Assembly: GCA_002315555.1 (NCBI GenBank)
Contig: DCHF01000029.1
Coordinates: forward strand, 1 to 28,645
Origin: Lachnospiraceae bacterium UBA1759
GTDB lineage: Bacteria; Bacillota; Clostridia; Lachnospirales; Lachnospiraceae
DNA: 28,645 nt
Direction: 5' to 3'
The translations under genes and the position numbers were made by a program. Positions 14,929 to 22,766 of this stretch are shown here, one piece after another; the first letter of the stretch is position 1; each line of letters begins with the position of its first letter. The notes beneath the pieces were generated by a model, which did not search any database, was not told the DNA's origin, and worked only from the letters and a program-made list of their open reading frames with translations.

Positions 14929-15792
14929 TCAAGCCTCGTCCGATGCCTGTACCTCAAACCGCGTCACATTCAGAACCGTCTCACCGTCGATCTGCAGCGC
15001 TACCGGCTTGTCGTATTCCACGATCACATGACGGCCCACACGGTAATCGATGTGCTTCGGGAACTTTTCGCCCTTTCCCTTACAAACGCTCAGGAACAAA
15101 AACAGGGTCGGGATCCGGGCGATGTCATGGATCGCCACCGAGGTCACGTCATGCTTCAGGTTATCGCGCTTCTGCTTGGGGCCCATGAGAACACCGCCGC
15201 CGTAATAGCCGCCGAACATGACCGGCAGCATCCAGGCCTGCTTGTAGGACTTGGTGACACCATCGACCGTGACACGCGCCCCTGCGGGTTTGAACTTACC
15301 GATGAGGCCCAGGAACGCGATCAGCGTATAGGGTTTGTCTTTTCCGAGGGCATTCAGGCGATCATGCTCTTCACAGCAATAGCCGTCCAGGCCGAATCCG
15401 ACCGCATTGATGAAATGATGCGTCTCCCCGTTGACCGTAACGGTCGGAAGACCGTGCATGTACGGGTTGATTGGGAACGGCATGCAGTTCTTTTCCTTAT
15501 GAAGGTCATTGATGAAATCATTACCGGAGCCTGCCGGGAAATATAGGATCTCGGGCAGCTTCTCCATATCATAGACCGCATCGACAAAGCGGCTGAGCGT
15601 ACCGTCACCGCCGGTCAGGATCACCTTGGTGTCCGCCGGAATCGAGCTCGCATAGCCCTCATAATCTTTAATGGCCGTCAGATCCTCGTAACGGATCTCC
15701 GCGTCTTCAAGAAGCCCTTCCAGGCGCTTGGCATTCTCCATGCCGTGACCCTTCTGGGCAAGCGGATTGTACAAAACGATATACTTGTTCAT
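14929..15792 (-). CDS. Diacylglycerol kinase-family lipid kinase (DgkB/YegS-like)
   Basis: A 287-residue soluble lipid kinase related to DgkB and YegS. The opening NKYIVLYNPLAQKGHG is the family start. ILTGGDGTLSRFVDAV is the nucleotide-binding GGDGT motif (about residues 60-75), followed by FPAGSGNDFINDL. DgkB-type enzymes phosphorylate diacylglycerol to phosphatidate in lipoteichoic acid turnover, but the substrate here is inferred only from the family. The ATG at 15792 lies 6 bases after GAGGGG; the ATG two codons earlier abuts the RBS. Its only visible transcription source is read-through from the ferredoxin gene, whose terminator ends 20 bases before this start. Confidence 0.88.
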   Translation of the reverse strand: MNKYIVLYNPLAQKGHGMENAKRLEGLLEDAEIRYEDLTAIKDYEGYASSIPADTKVILTGGDGTLSRFVDAVYDMEKLPEILYFPAGSGNDFINDLHKEKNCMPFPINPYMHGLPTVTVNGETHHFINAVGFGLDGYCCEEHDRLNALGKDKPYTLIAFLGLIGKFKPAGARVTVDGVTKSYKQAWMLPVMFGGYYGGGVLMGPKQKRDNLKHDVTSVAIHDIARIPTLFLFLSVCKGKGEKFPKHIDYRVGRHVIVEYDKPVALQIDGETVLNVTRFEVQASDEA

Positions 15793-15810
15793 TCGCATCC
15801 CCTCTATACA

Positions 15811-15849
15811 AAAACTGGCGCGATAGCAGAACTATCGCGCCAGCTTTTA
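15811..15849 (-). terminator. Intrinsic terminator of the ferredoxin gene
   Basis: CTGGCGCGATAG (15815-15826) and CTATCGCGCCAG (15832-15843) form a perfect 12-base stem around CAGAA. TTTTTGTA follows leftward, and TTTTAT follows on the plus side. It lies 17 bases after the ferredoxin stop. Confidence 0.9.
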
Positions 15850-15859
15850 TAATCGTTGA

Positions 15860-16030
15860 TTAAGCTTCTGCCGGAGCACCTACCGGGCAAGCTGCTTCAC
15901 AGCTACCGCAGCTGATGCATGCGTCTGCATCGATTACATAAGTTGCTTCGCCTTCAGTAATAGCTGAAACCGGGCACTCAGCTTCACAAGCACCACACTT
16001 GATGCAAGCGTCAGAAATTGCATATGCCAT
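15860..16030 (-). CDS. fdx: 2[4Fe-4S] ferredoxin, clostridial type
   Basis: A 56-residue ferredoxin, MAYAISDACIKCGACEAECP at the N-terminus and DACISCGSCEAACPVG in the second half. The two CxxCxxCxxxCP motifs (cysteines at about 9, 12, 15, 19 and 38, 41, 44, 48) bind two [4Fe-4S] clusters. Such proteins carry low-potential electrons, for example from PFOR (nifJ at the left edge) to hydrogenases. The start ATG 16030 has an AAGGAGGA ribosome binding site. It is a monocistronic unit with its own promoter (16062-16090) and terminator (15811-15849). Confidence 0.97.
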   Translation of the reverse strand: MAYAISDACIKCGACEAECPVSAITEGEATYVIDADACISCGSCEAACPVGAPAEA

Positions 16031-16061
16031 ATCAAAATCCTCCTTGGTTTAGATTTCGTTC

Positions 16062-16090
16062 ATATTATCATATTTATCAAGGCTTTTCAA
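16062..16090 (-). promoter_or_regulatory. Promoter of the ferredoxin gene
   Basis: Read leftward, TTGAAA (16085-16090), 17 bases and TAATAT (16062-16067). The -35 box lies within the last codons of cca, so the ferredoxin promoter overlaps the end of the upstream gene. Confidence 0.75.
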
Positions 16091-17420
16091 TGCCTTTCAC
16101 AAATTTTTCACGGGCGATGGTGCTTAACGCCTCCTTATGATTCAGCGAAGGTTCCTTCAGCACCTCTTCAAGGAGCTCCGCAAGTGCGGCTCCGAGAGCC
16201 TTGCCGGGCTTCATCCCGAGGGCGATCAGATCTCCGCCGGTCAGCGCCAGTTCCGAAAGTTCCGTGCATTCGCCGGACACAAGGATGTCCTCGTAGAGCA
16301 CAAGCTCCGCCTCTCTTTCCGGCACGGCTGTATGGCCGTCCGGGCTCTTTTCGGCATCATCGGCTGCGGTGAAATGCAGGAGGATCCCCATGTCCTCCTT
16401 CCCCACGAGGTGCATGGCCTTTCGCATTTTATAACGGTCATCCAGGTCGCGGAGTCCGTGATTTGCCACCAGATGGACCACCTTTTTCCGGGTGTCATTG
16501 TCAAATTTCAGTTCGCCGAGGATCCGATCCGCGATCTTTGCGCTCCGGGCCTCATGACCGGAAAAGCACGGGCAGCCGCTTGCATCGACCGTCTGCACAT
16601 CCGGCTTTCCGCAGTCGTGGAAAAGCGCCGTCAAGCGAAGGATCTTATCCTTCGGAAGCGCCTTCATGACACGAAGCGAGTGCTCCGCAACGCTTTCCGT
16701 GCCGGACGGATCGTTCTTCTGCTCCTGCATGCGGCGGAACTCCGGGAAGACCGTCTTCAGCGCGCCGATGTCCTCTAACAACGTGATGTAATCCGGATGA
16801 TCGGAGACCAGAATCTTGAGAAGCTCTTCGCGAATACGCTCGCGGGAGATATTATCGAGCGTCGGAGCCAGCTTTTCAGCCGCGGCATAGGTCGCGTCAT
16901 CAATGACGAATCCGAGCTGCGCCGCAAAACGCACACAACGCAGGATACGGAGCGCGTCCTCACGGAAGCGTTCCTCCGGCTCGCCGACGGCACGGATGAT
17001 CCGGTTGTCCAGATCTTCACGACCGGAAAACAGGTCCTGCACGCCCGCGCGCTCGTTGTATGCCATGGCATTGATCGTAAAGTCGCGGCGGCGGAGATCC
17101 TCGCGAAGCTCCGGAGTGAACGTGACCGATTCCGGATGCCGGCTGTCGGAATACTTGCCGTCGATGCGGTAGGTCGTGACCTCATAGCCCTCCGGCCCAA
17201 GCATGACGGTGACCGTCCCGTGCTCGATACCGGTATCGACCGTCCGACGGAACAACGCCTTTACTTCCTGCGGTTTCGCGGAAGTCGTGATGTCCCAGTC
17301 CTGCGGCTCCCTTCCAAGCATCGTATCCCGGACGCAGCCGCCCACCGCATAGGCCTCATACCCGTGCGCTTCGAGCGTCTCAATAATAAATTGTACATCC
17401 CCCGGGACTTTGATCTTCAT
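16077..17420 (-). CDS. cca: CCA tRNA nucleotidyltransferase
   Basis: A 447-residue class II nucleotidyltransferase that adds or repairs the 3' CCA of tRNAs. The catalytic head has AYAVGGCVRDTMLGREPQDW followed by DITT, giving the GG...DxD pattern (about residues 26-45). Next come the template-like RRDFTINAMAYN and the neck region. An HD-type domain follows with LFHDCGKP (about residue 260), so the protein is the HD-fused form. Start ATG 17420 has AGAGGCGG just upstream and is 8 bases after the stop of the LRR protein gene. The 3' end contains the ferredoxin -35 box. Confidence 0.95.
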   Translation of the reverse strand: MKIKVPGDVQFIIETLEAHGYEAYAVGGCVRDTMLGREPQDWDITTSAKPQEVKALFRRTVDTGIEHGTVTVMLGPEGYEVTTYRIDGKYSDSRHPESVTFTPELREDLRRRDFTINAMAYNERAGVQDLFSGREDLDNRIIRAVGEPEERFREDALRILRCVRFAAQLGFVIDDATYAAAEKLAPTLDNISRERIREELLKILVSDHPDYITLLEDIGALKTVFPEFRRMQEQKNDPSGTESVAEHSLRVMKALPKDKILRLTALFHDCGKPDVQTVDASGCPCFSGHEARSAKIADRILGELKFDNDTRKKVVHLVANHGLRDLDDRYKMRKAMHLVGKEDMGILLHFTAADDAEKSPDGHTAVPEREAELVLYEDILVSGECTELSELALTGGDLIALGMKPGKALGAALAELLEEVLKEPSLNHKEALSTIAREKFVKGIEKP

Positions 17421-17428
17421 TCCGCCTC

Positions 17429-18268
17429 TTAATAACCGGTCAGCATATTCCCTTCATTCCAGGAAAGGCCTTCCGTTTCTGCATATGTTTTTGCATAACT
17501 GCCCGCCGAGGATACGATCGTGACCGCTGCATCGCCCAGGAAGGCATGTTCTCCGATGTCCGTCACCGAATCCGGCAGGACAACCGTTTCTAAATTCACA
17601 CAATTGGAAAACGCCGCAGCACCGATCCTCCGGTAACTGCCGGGAAGCTCGATGGCCGTTAGATGCTCACAGTCCGCGAAAGCACCATCGGCGATTTCCA
17701 CGCACCGCGCGTCATACACGGCAGAGGGCATCCACATGACCGCATCCGTACTGTAGCAACGGATCAGCATGGCCTCCCCGTTCACGATATGATAGACCGC
17801 ACCGCCATACTCACGATCCTCGCCGGCTGCCTCTGCCACTTCCGTTAACGCGGGCGTTTCCGTCTCTTCCACGCTCTCCGAAGCTTCCTGCGGCTCTTCC
17901 TCCGTTTCGACTTCTTCGGTCTCCGCTTCGGTCTCTTCCGTTTCCTGCACCGTCGCGCGGGTCTTCTCTTCGATCGTGATCGCGATCTGCGTGGTCGTGG
18001 TCTCCTCAGTCTGAGTCATGAAATCCACTTCCGTTTCCGTCGCGGTCACCACGCCGACGACTGTCCGCTGATGCGCCTTGAATGCATAAAAGATCAGGAT
18101 ACCGAGGACAGCAATCACCACAGCGGAAAGCAGGATCGCACAAATGACCACATTACTCTGGTCACGGCGCTCCAGCTTCGTTTTTAATTCTTCTGCGGAT
18201 TTCCGGCGGACCGGGGATTCGACGTCAAAGTCCTCATCCCTGGGCCGGATCGGTGTTTTCGGTGCCAT
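17429..18268 (-). CDS. Membrane-anchored protein with Thr/Glu-rich stalk and BspA-type leucine-rich repeats
   Basis: A 279-residue protein. A charged cytoplasmic N-terminus of about 40 residues precedes one membrane helix (VVICAILLSAVVIAVLGILI, about residues 40-60). A low-complexity stalk rich in threonine and glutamate follows (about 75-150, for example ETEETEAETEEVETEEEP). The C-terminal domain has LRR_5/BspA-like repeats: AFADCEHLTAIELP, AAFSNCVNLETVVLPDSVTD and IGEHAFLGDAAVTIV. This suggests an extracytoplasmic binding or adhesion module held away from the membrane. ATG 18268 is preferred over the adjacent GTG 18271, with GAGG upstream. It lies 13 bases after proS and 8 before cca, an odd tenant of a tRNA-related operon. 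Confidence 0.82.
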   Translation of the reverse strand: MAPKTPIRPRDEDFDVESPVRRKSAEELKTKLERRDQSNVVICAILLSAVVIAVLGILIFYAFKAHQRTVVGVVTATETEVDFMTQTEETTTTQIAITIEEKTRATVQETEETEAETEEVETEEEPQEASESVEETETPALTEVAEAAGEDREYGGAVYHIVNGEAMLIRCYSTDAVMWMPSAVYDARCVEIADGAFADCEHLTAIELPGSYRRIGAAAFSNCVNLETVVLPDSVTDIGEHAFLGDAAVTIVSSAGSYAKTYAETEGLSWNEGNMLTGY

Positions 18269-18281
18269 CACTTACCTCAAA

Positions 18282-19715
18282 TTAATATGCTCTGCCCCAG
18301 TAGACCATAGTCTTTGCGGGTTTTCCGCAGCAGACACAGGTGTCGGAAAGATGTTCCTGCGCGAACGGCATGCAGCGGCTGGTTGCGGAGAGATCTTCCT
18401 TGATCTTGTCCTCACACGCGCGGTCGCCGCACCACATTGCCTTAACAAAGCCCGGCTTTGTAGTGATCGTCTCGGTCAGTTCATCATAGTTCAGTGCAAC
18501 ATAGGTATGCGCATCGCGGTGAGCGCGTGCGTTCTCCAGCATTTCGCGCTGGATGGTCTCCAGCAACTTGCCGGCCTCTTCTTCGATGCTCTCAAGATCG
18601 ACCGTGATCTTTTCACGGGTATCGCGACGAACCAGAACTGCCTTGCCGGCTTCAATGTCCTTCGGGCCGATCTCAACGCGGATCGGAATACCGCGCATCT
18701 CCGCTTCCGCAAACTTGAAGCCCGGGCTCTTTTCAGAGTCATCGATCTTGGTGCGGTAGTTCTTGGCCAGGCGATCCTTCAGCTCGCGGGCCTTGTCCAG
18801 AACGCCTTCCTTGTGAGCGGCGATCGGAATGACCACGATCTGCGTCGGTGCAATGGCCGGCGGAAGAACAAGACCTGAATCATCACCGTGCACCATGATC
18901 AGCGCGCCGATGAGACGGGTCGTGGTTCCCCAGGAGGTCTGATAGACATGCTTCAGCTGGTTGTCTCTGTCGGTGAAGGTCACATCGTAAGCCTTTGCGA
19001 AACCATCGCCGAAATTGTGCGAGGTACCGGACTGCAGCGCCTTACCGTCATGCATCAGGGCCTCGATGGTATACGTTGCTTCCGCGCCTGCAAACTTTTC
19101 CTTGTCTGTCTTGCGGCCGCGGATGACCGGAATCGCCAGCACTTCTTCACAGAAGTCCGCATACAGATTCAGCATCTGAATAGTGCGCTCCTGTGCTTCT
19201 TCAGCCGTCGCATGTGCGGTATGGCCTTCCTGCCACAGGAATTCACGGGATCTTAAGAACGGGCGGGTCTCCTTCTCCCAACGGACAACGGAGCACCACT
19301 GGTTGTAGACCTTCGGAAGGTCCCTGTAGGACTGGATGTCCTTGGAATAAAAATCGCAGAACAGCGTCTCTGAAGTCGGACGGATCGCGAAGCGCTCCTG
19401 AAGCTGCTCGGTGCCGCCAAAGGTGACCCACGCTGCTTCCGGCGCAAAGCCTTCCACATGATCGGCTTCCTTCTTTAACAGGCTTTCCGGAATCAGAAGC
19501 GGCATATAAACATTTTCAACGCCGGTTTCCTTGAAACGGCGGTCCATTTCCTTCTGAATATTCTCCCAGATCGCATATCCTGCCGGCTTGATGGCCATGA
19601 AGCCCTTAACGGCCGCGTAATCCATCAGCTCCGCCTTTTTTACGATATCGGTATACCACTGCGCAAAATCCACATCACGGGATGTGATCTGCTCAACAAA
19701 TTTCTTCTCTGCCAT
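18282..19715 (-). CDS. proS: Prolyl-tRNA synthetase, archaeal/eukaryote-like short form
   Basis: A 477-residue class II synthetase that charges tRNA-Pro. Motif 2 is in WCSVVRWEKETRPFLRSREF, with the flipping stretch FLWQEGHTAHAT; motif 3 is near HGDDSGLVLPPAIAPTQIV. There is no ~180-residue INS editing insertion of the standard bacterial ProRS. Instead the C-terminus carries a cysteine-bearing zinc-like domain (MWCGDRACEDK ... RCMPF ... CVCCGKPAK) and ends in YWGRAY, as in archaeal/eukaryotic-type ProRS also found in some bacteria. Start ATG 19715 follows AAAGGA; the gene is 8 bases after metK. Confidence 0.95.
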   Translation of the reverse strand: MAEKKFVEQITSRDVDFAQWYTDIVKKAELMDYAAVKGFMAIKPAGYAIWENIQKEMDRRFKETGVENVYMPLLIPESLLKKEADHVEGFAPEAAWVTFGGTEQLQERFAIRPTSETLFCDFYSKDIQSYRDLPKVYNQWCSVVRWEKETRPFLRSREFLWQEGHTAHATAEEAQERTIQMLNLYADFCEEVLAIPVIRGRKTDKEKFAGAEATYTIEALMHDGKALQSGTSHNFGDGFAKAYDVTFTDRDNQLKHVYQTSWGTTTRLIGALIMVHGDDSGLVLPPAIAPTQIVVIPIAAHKEGVLDKARELKDRLAKNYRTKIDDSEKSPGFKFAEAEMRGIPIRVEIGPKDIEAGKAVLVRRDTREKITVDLESIEEEAGKLLETIQREMLENARAHRDAHTYVALNYDELTETITTKPGFVKAMWCGDRACEDKIKEDLSATSRCMPFAQEHLSDTCVCCGKPAKTMVYWGRAY

Positions 19716-19723
19716 GATAGTGC

Positions 19724-20917
19724 TTATCCTTTTACTAAATTTTCTACCTTATCCAGCTTCTCCCACGGAAGGTCGATGTCGGTGCGTCCGAAATGACCGT
19801 ATGCCGCAGTCTGCTTGTAGATCGGTCTTCTCAGGTCGAGCATCTTGATGATGCCGGCCGGTCTTAAATCAAAGTTCTTACGGATCAGGGCGATGATCTC
19901 ATCATCGGAGATCTTGCCGGTGCCAAAGGTGTTTACGGAAATGGACATCGGGTGCGCGACGCCGATCGCGTATGCGAGCTGGATCTCACAACGGTGTGCC
20001 AGGCCTGCGGCGACGATGTTCTTTGCGACATAACGCGCTGCGTAGCAGGCGGAACGGTCCACCTTGGTCGGGTCCTTACCGGAGAATGCGCCGCCGCCGT
20101 GACGGGCCATGCCGCCGTAGGTATCGACGATGATCTTTCTGCCGGTCAGACCGGAATCACCCTGCGGGCCGCCGATGACAAAGCGTCCGGTCGGATTCAC
20201 GTAAAACCTGGTATTTTCATCGACCAGTTCAGCCGGAAGAATCACGTCAAAGACCTGCGCCTTGATATCTTCCTTGATCTGCTCGAGCGTGACCTTTTCA
20301 TCGTGCTGGGTGGAAAGAACGATGGTATCCAGGCGAACCGGATGATAATTCTCATCATACTCCACAGTGACCTGGGTCTTTCCGTCCGGACGGAGGTACG
20401 GGAGCGTTCCGTTCTTGCGGACTTCCGTCAGTCTGCGTGCCAGACGGTGCGCAAGTGCGATCGGATACGGCATGTATTCCGGGGTCTCATCGGATGCGTA
20501 GCCGAACATCATCCCCTGGTCGCCTGCGCCGATGGCATCGAGCTCCGCGTCTGTCATGTGGTTCTCTTTGACTTCCAGGGCCTTGTCAACGCCGAGTGCG
20601 ATATCGGCGGACTGCTCATCGATCGCAGTCAAAACTGCGCAGGTGCTGGCATCAAAGCCGAACTTTGCGCGGTTATAACCGATTTCTTCAACGGTTTCAC
20701 GAACGATCTTCTGAATATCGACATACGCGTTCGTAGTGATCTCGCCCATGACCATGACCAGGCCGGTGGTGCAGCAAGTCTCGCATGCAACGCGGCTCAT
20801 CGGGTCTTTTTCCAGCAGCGCGTCCAGGATCGCGTCAGAGATCTGATCGCAGATCTTGTCCGGATGTCCTTCCGTCACGGATTCGGACGTGAAAAGAAAT
20901 CTTTTATTGTTATCCAT
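19724..20917 (-). CDS. metK: S-adenosylmethionine synthetase
   Basis: A 397-residue enzyme that makes S-adenosylmethionine from methionine and ATP. Clear signatures are FTSESVTEGHPDKICDQISD (residues 9-28), GAGDQGMMFGYA and the P-loop-like GGGAFSGKDPTKVDRSA. The C-terminal IDLPWEK is also typical. The length is normal for the family. The gene lies 17 bases after dnaB and 8 before proS, within a compact leftward operon. No SAM-responsive riboswitch could be present in the 17-base gap, so expression would follow the gdpP-rplI-dnaB transcript. Confidence 0.97.
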   Translation of the reverse strand: MDNNKRFLFTSESVTEGHPDKICDQISDAILDALLEKDPMSRVACETCCTTGLVMVMGEITTNAYVDIQKIVRETVEEIGYNRAKFGFDASTCAVLTAIDEQSADIALGVDKALEVKENHMTDAELDAIGAGDQGMMFGYASDETPEYMPYPIALAHRLARRLTEVRKNGTLPYLRPDGKTQVTVEYDENYHPVRLDTIVLSTQHDEKVTLEQIKEDIKAQVFDVILPAELVDENTRFYVNPTGRFVIGGPQGDSGLTGRKIIVDTYGGMARHGGGAFSGKDPTKVDRSACYAARYVAKNIVAAGLAHRCEIQLAYAIGVAHPMSISVNTFGTGKISDDEIIALIRKNFDLRPAGIIKMLDLRRPIYKQTAAYGHFGRTDIDLPWEKLDKVENLVKG

Positions 20918-20934
20918 TATCCCTTTGCTTCTCC

Positions 20935-22284
20935 TTAGTTCTCATGATTCTGTCTGTATTCCCGGTTTACGAACTTGGTGAGGCTCGGCAGCCATGCGAG
21001 TTCCGCAGTGCCGATCGGACCGTGTCTGTTCTTGCCTAAGATGATCTCCGCGATGCCCTTATGCGGGGAATCCGCGTTGTAAACTTCGTCGCGGTAGATG
21101 AACATGACCAGATCGGCATCCTGCTCGATGGCACCGGATTCACGGAGGTCGGACATCATCGGACGATGGTCGGTTCTGGACTCACATGCACGGGACAGCT
21201 GTGACAGCGCGATGACCGGAATGTCCAGCTCGCGCGCAAGCATCTTCAGCGATCTGGAGATCTCCGCAACTTCCTGCTGACGGTTGTCGGAGCTCTTACC
21301 GGAACCCGCCATCAGCTGCAGGTAGTCGATGACGACCGCCTGAAGGCCAAACTCCAGCTTATACTTACGGCAGCGGCTGCGAAGCTCTGCGGCCGTGATA
21401 CCCGGGGTATCATCAATGATCAGGTTCGTATTGGCCAGCGTTGCGGAGCCCTGTACAAGATCGTCCCATTCCAGGTCGGTCAGGTCGCCGGTACGAAGCT
21501 TTTGGCTGTCGACATGGGATTCCATCGCCAGCATACGGTTTGCCAACTGCTCCTTACTCATTTCGAGTTCGAAAATGGCGGTCGTATAGCCCTTTTTAAC
21601 AGCAAAATATTCGGCAATGTTCAGTGCGAACGCAGTCTTGCCCATGGCAGGACGTGCGGCAATAAGGACGAGCTCGGACGGATGAAAGCCGTTCGTCATC
21701 CGGTCCAGATCCGTGAAGCCGGTCTTCAAGCCGGTGATGTCGCCGCCGTTCTTTGCTGCAATTTCAATGTTTTTCAGCGAACGGAGCAGAATGTCGCCGA
21801 TTGGCTCGTAGACACTGTCCGTACGCTTTTCAAGAAGATCAAACACGCGCTTTTCCGTGTTGCCCATGATCTCTTCCGTCTCATCCTTGCCAAGATAGCA
21901 ATCGTTGGAGATCTCATCGAGAGTCTTGATCATACGGCGGAGCTGCGCCTTATCAGCGACGATTTTGCAGTATGCACGAATATTGGCGGTGGTGAACACC
22001 GCATTTAAAAGGTCCTTCAGGAAATCCAGGCTGTAGACCTCCGGCGGAACATCCTTGTTCTTCAGGTTCTCCTGCAGCGTGACGATGTCCGCGGTCTTAC
22101 CGTTCTGATAAAGTTCCATAATGGCATCGAAAATGATGCCGTACTGATGCTGATAAAAGTCATCACCGCGCAGCATTTCGGAGGCTGCGCTGATGGCGTC
22201 CTCCGAATAAAGCATGCATCCGATGACGGACTGCTCCGCCTCAATACTATGCGGAAGGACCCGTTTAACTAAAGCGTCTTCCAT
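20935..22284 (-). CDS. dnaB: Replicative DNA helicase DnaB (DnaC in Bacillus nomenclature)
   Basis: A 449-residue hexameric 5'-3' helicase of the replication fork. The N-terminal domain opens LPHSIEAEQSVIGCML and carries the primase-interacting region. The RecA-like domain has the Walker A sequence AARPAMGKTAF near residue 210, Walker B VVIDYLQLM near 318, and DLRESGAIEQDADLVMFIYR near 385. No intein is visible. Start ATG 22284 has AGAAGGAAA upstream. The neighbour order gdpP-rplI-dnaB is conserved in Firmicutes. Confidence 0.97.
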   Translation of the reverse strand: MEDALVKRVLPHSIEAEQSVIGCMLYSEDAISAASEMLRGDDFYQHQYGIIFDAIMELYQNGKTADIVTLQENLKNKDVPPEVYSLDFLKDLLNAVFTTANIRAYCKIVADKAQLRRMIKTLDEISNDCYLGKDETEEIMGNTEKRVFDLLEKRTDSVYEPIGDILLRSLKNIEIAAKNGGDITGLKTGFTDLDRMTNGFHPSELVLIAARPAMGKTAFALNIAEYFAVKKGYTTAIFELEMSKEQLANRMLAMESHVDSQKLRTGDLTDLEWDDLVQGSATLANTNLIIDDTPGITAAELRSRCRKYKLEFGLQAVVIDYLQLMAGSGKSSDNRQQEVAEISRSLKMLARELDIPVIALSQLSRACESRTDHRPMMSDLRESGAIEQDADLVMFIYRDEVYNADSPHKGIAEIILGKNRHGPIGTAELAWLPSLTKFVNREYRQNHEN

Positions 22285-22312
22285 ATTGTTTCCTTCTATG
22301 ATCTTCTTAAGA

Positions 22313-22756
22313 TCACTCCTCGGTTACTTTTACATTCAGGGATGCGGTGACCTGTGCGTGAAGCTTTAACGGAACGACCGTGGTGCCAAGCTCCTTAATG
22401 GGCTCCGGAAGGACCAGCTTCTTCTTATCGACATCGAGGTTCAGCTGCTTCTTGCAAGCCTCCGCGATCTCCTTGGAAGAAACGGAGCCAAAGATACGGC
22501 CGTCCTTGCCGGACTTTACGGTAACGGTAACAGACATACCGGCCAGTTTTTCAGCGAGCGCCTGCGCATCCTTCAGCTTGGTCTCCGCGACCTTTTCTTC
22601 ATGCTGCTTCTGAAGCTTGAGATCGTTGATCGTCTTTGCGCTGACTTCCGATGCCTGCTTCTTGGAGATCAGGTTACGTGCGTAACCGTCCTTTAAGGTG
22701 ACCTTCTCACCCTTTTTACCTACATTTTTGACATCCTGTAATAAGATAACTTCCAT
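22313..22756 (-). CDS. rplI: Ribosomal protein bL9
   Basis: A 147-residue large-subunit protein binding 23S rRNA near the L1 stalk base. The N-terminal domain reads MEVILLQDVKNVGKKGEKVT and continues VKDGYARNLI-like (LKDGYARNLISKKQA). A long central helix (about residues 40-75) and a C-terminal domain with KSGKDGRIFGSVSSKEIAEA follow. Start ATG 22756 has AAGGAGG. The gene is 10 bases after gdpP, and the stop lies within a small inverted repeat before dnaB (22299-22315). Confidence 0.97.
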   Translation of the reverse strand: MEVILLQDVKNVGKKGEKVTLKDGYARNLISKKQASEVSAKTINDLKLQKQHEEKVAETKLKDAQALAEKLAGMSVTVTVKSGKDGRIFGSVSSKEIAEACKKQLNLDVDKKKLVLPEPIKELGTTVVPLKLHAQVTASLNVKVTEE

Positions 22757-22766
22757 ATATTCCTCC

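Noticed and set aside
17875..18020. Apparent tandem DNA repeat within the LRR protein gene
   Set aside because: It is codon-level low complexity of the Thr/Glu stalk, not an exact tandem repeat or a CRISPR-like array.
22299..22315. TGATCTT/AAGATCA inverted repeat between rplI and dnaB
   Set aside because: Only 7 bases per arm, AT-rich, no T-tract, and it includes the rplI stop codon; too weak to call a terminator or operator.
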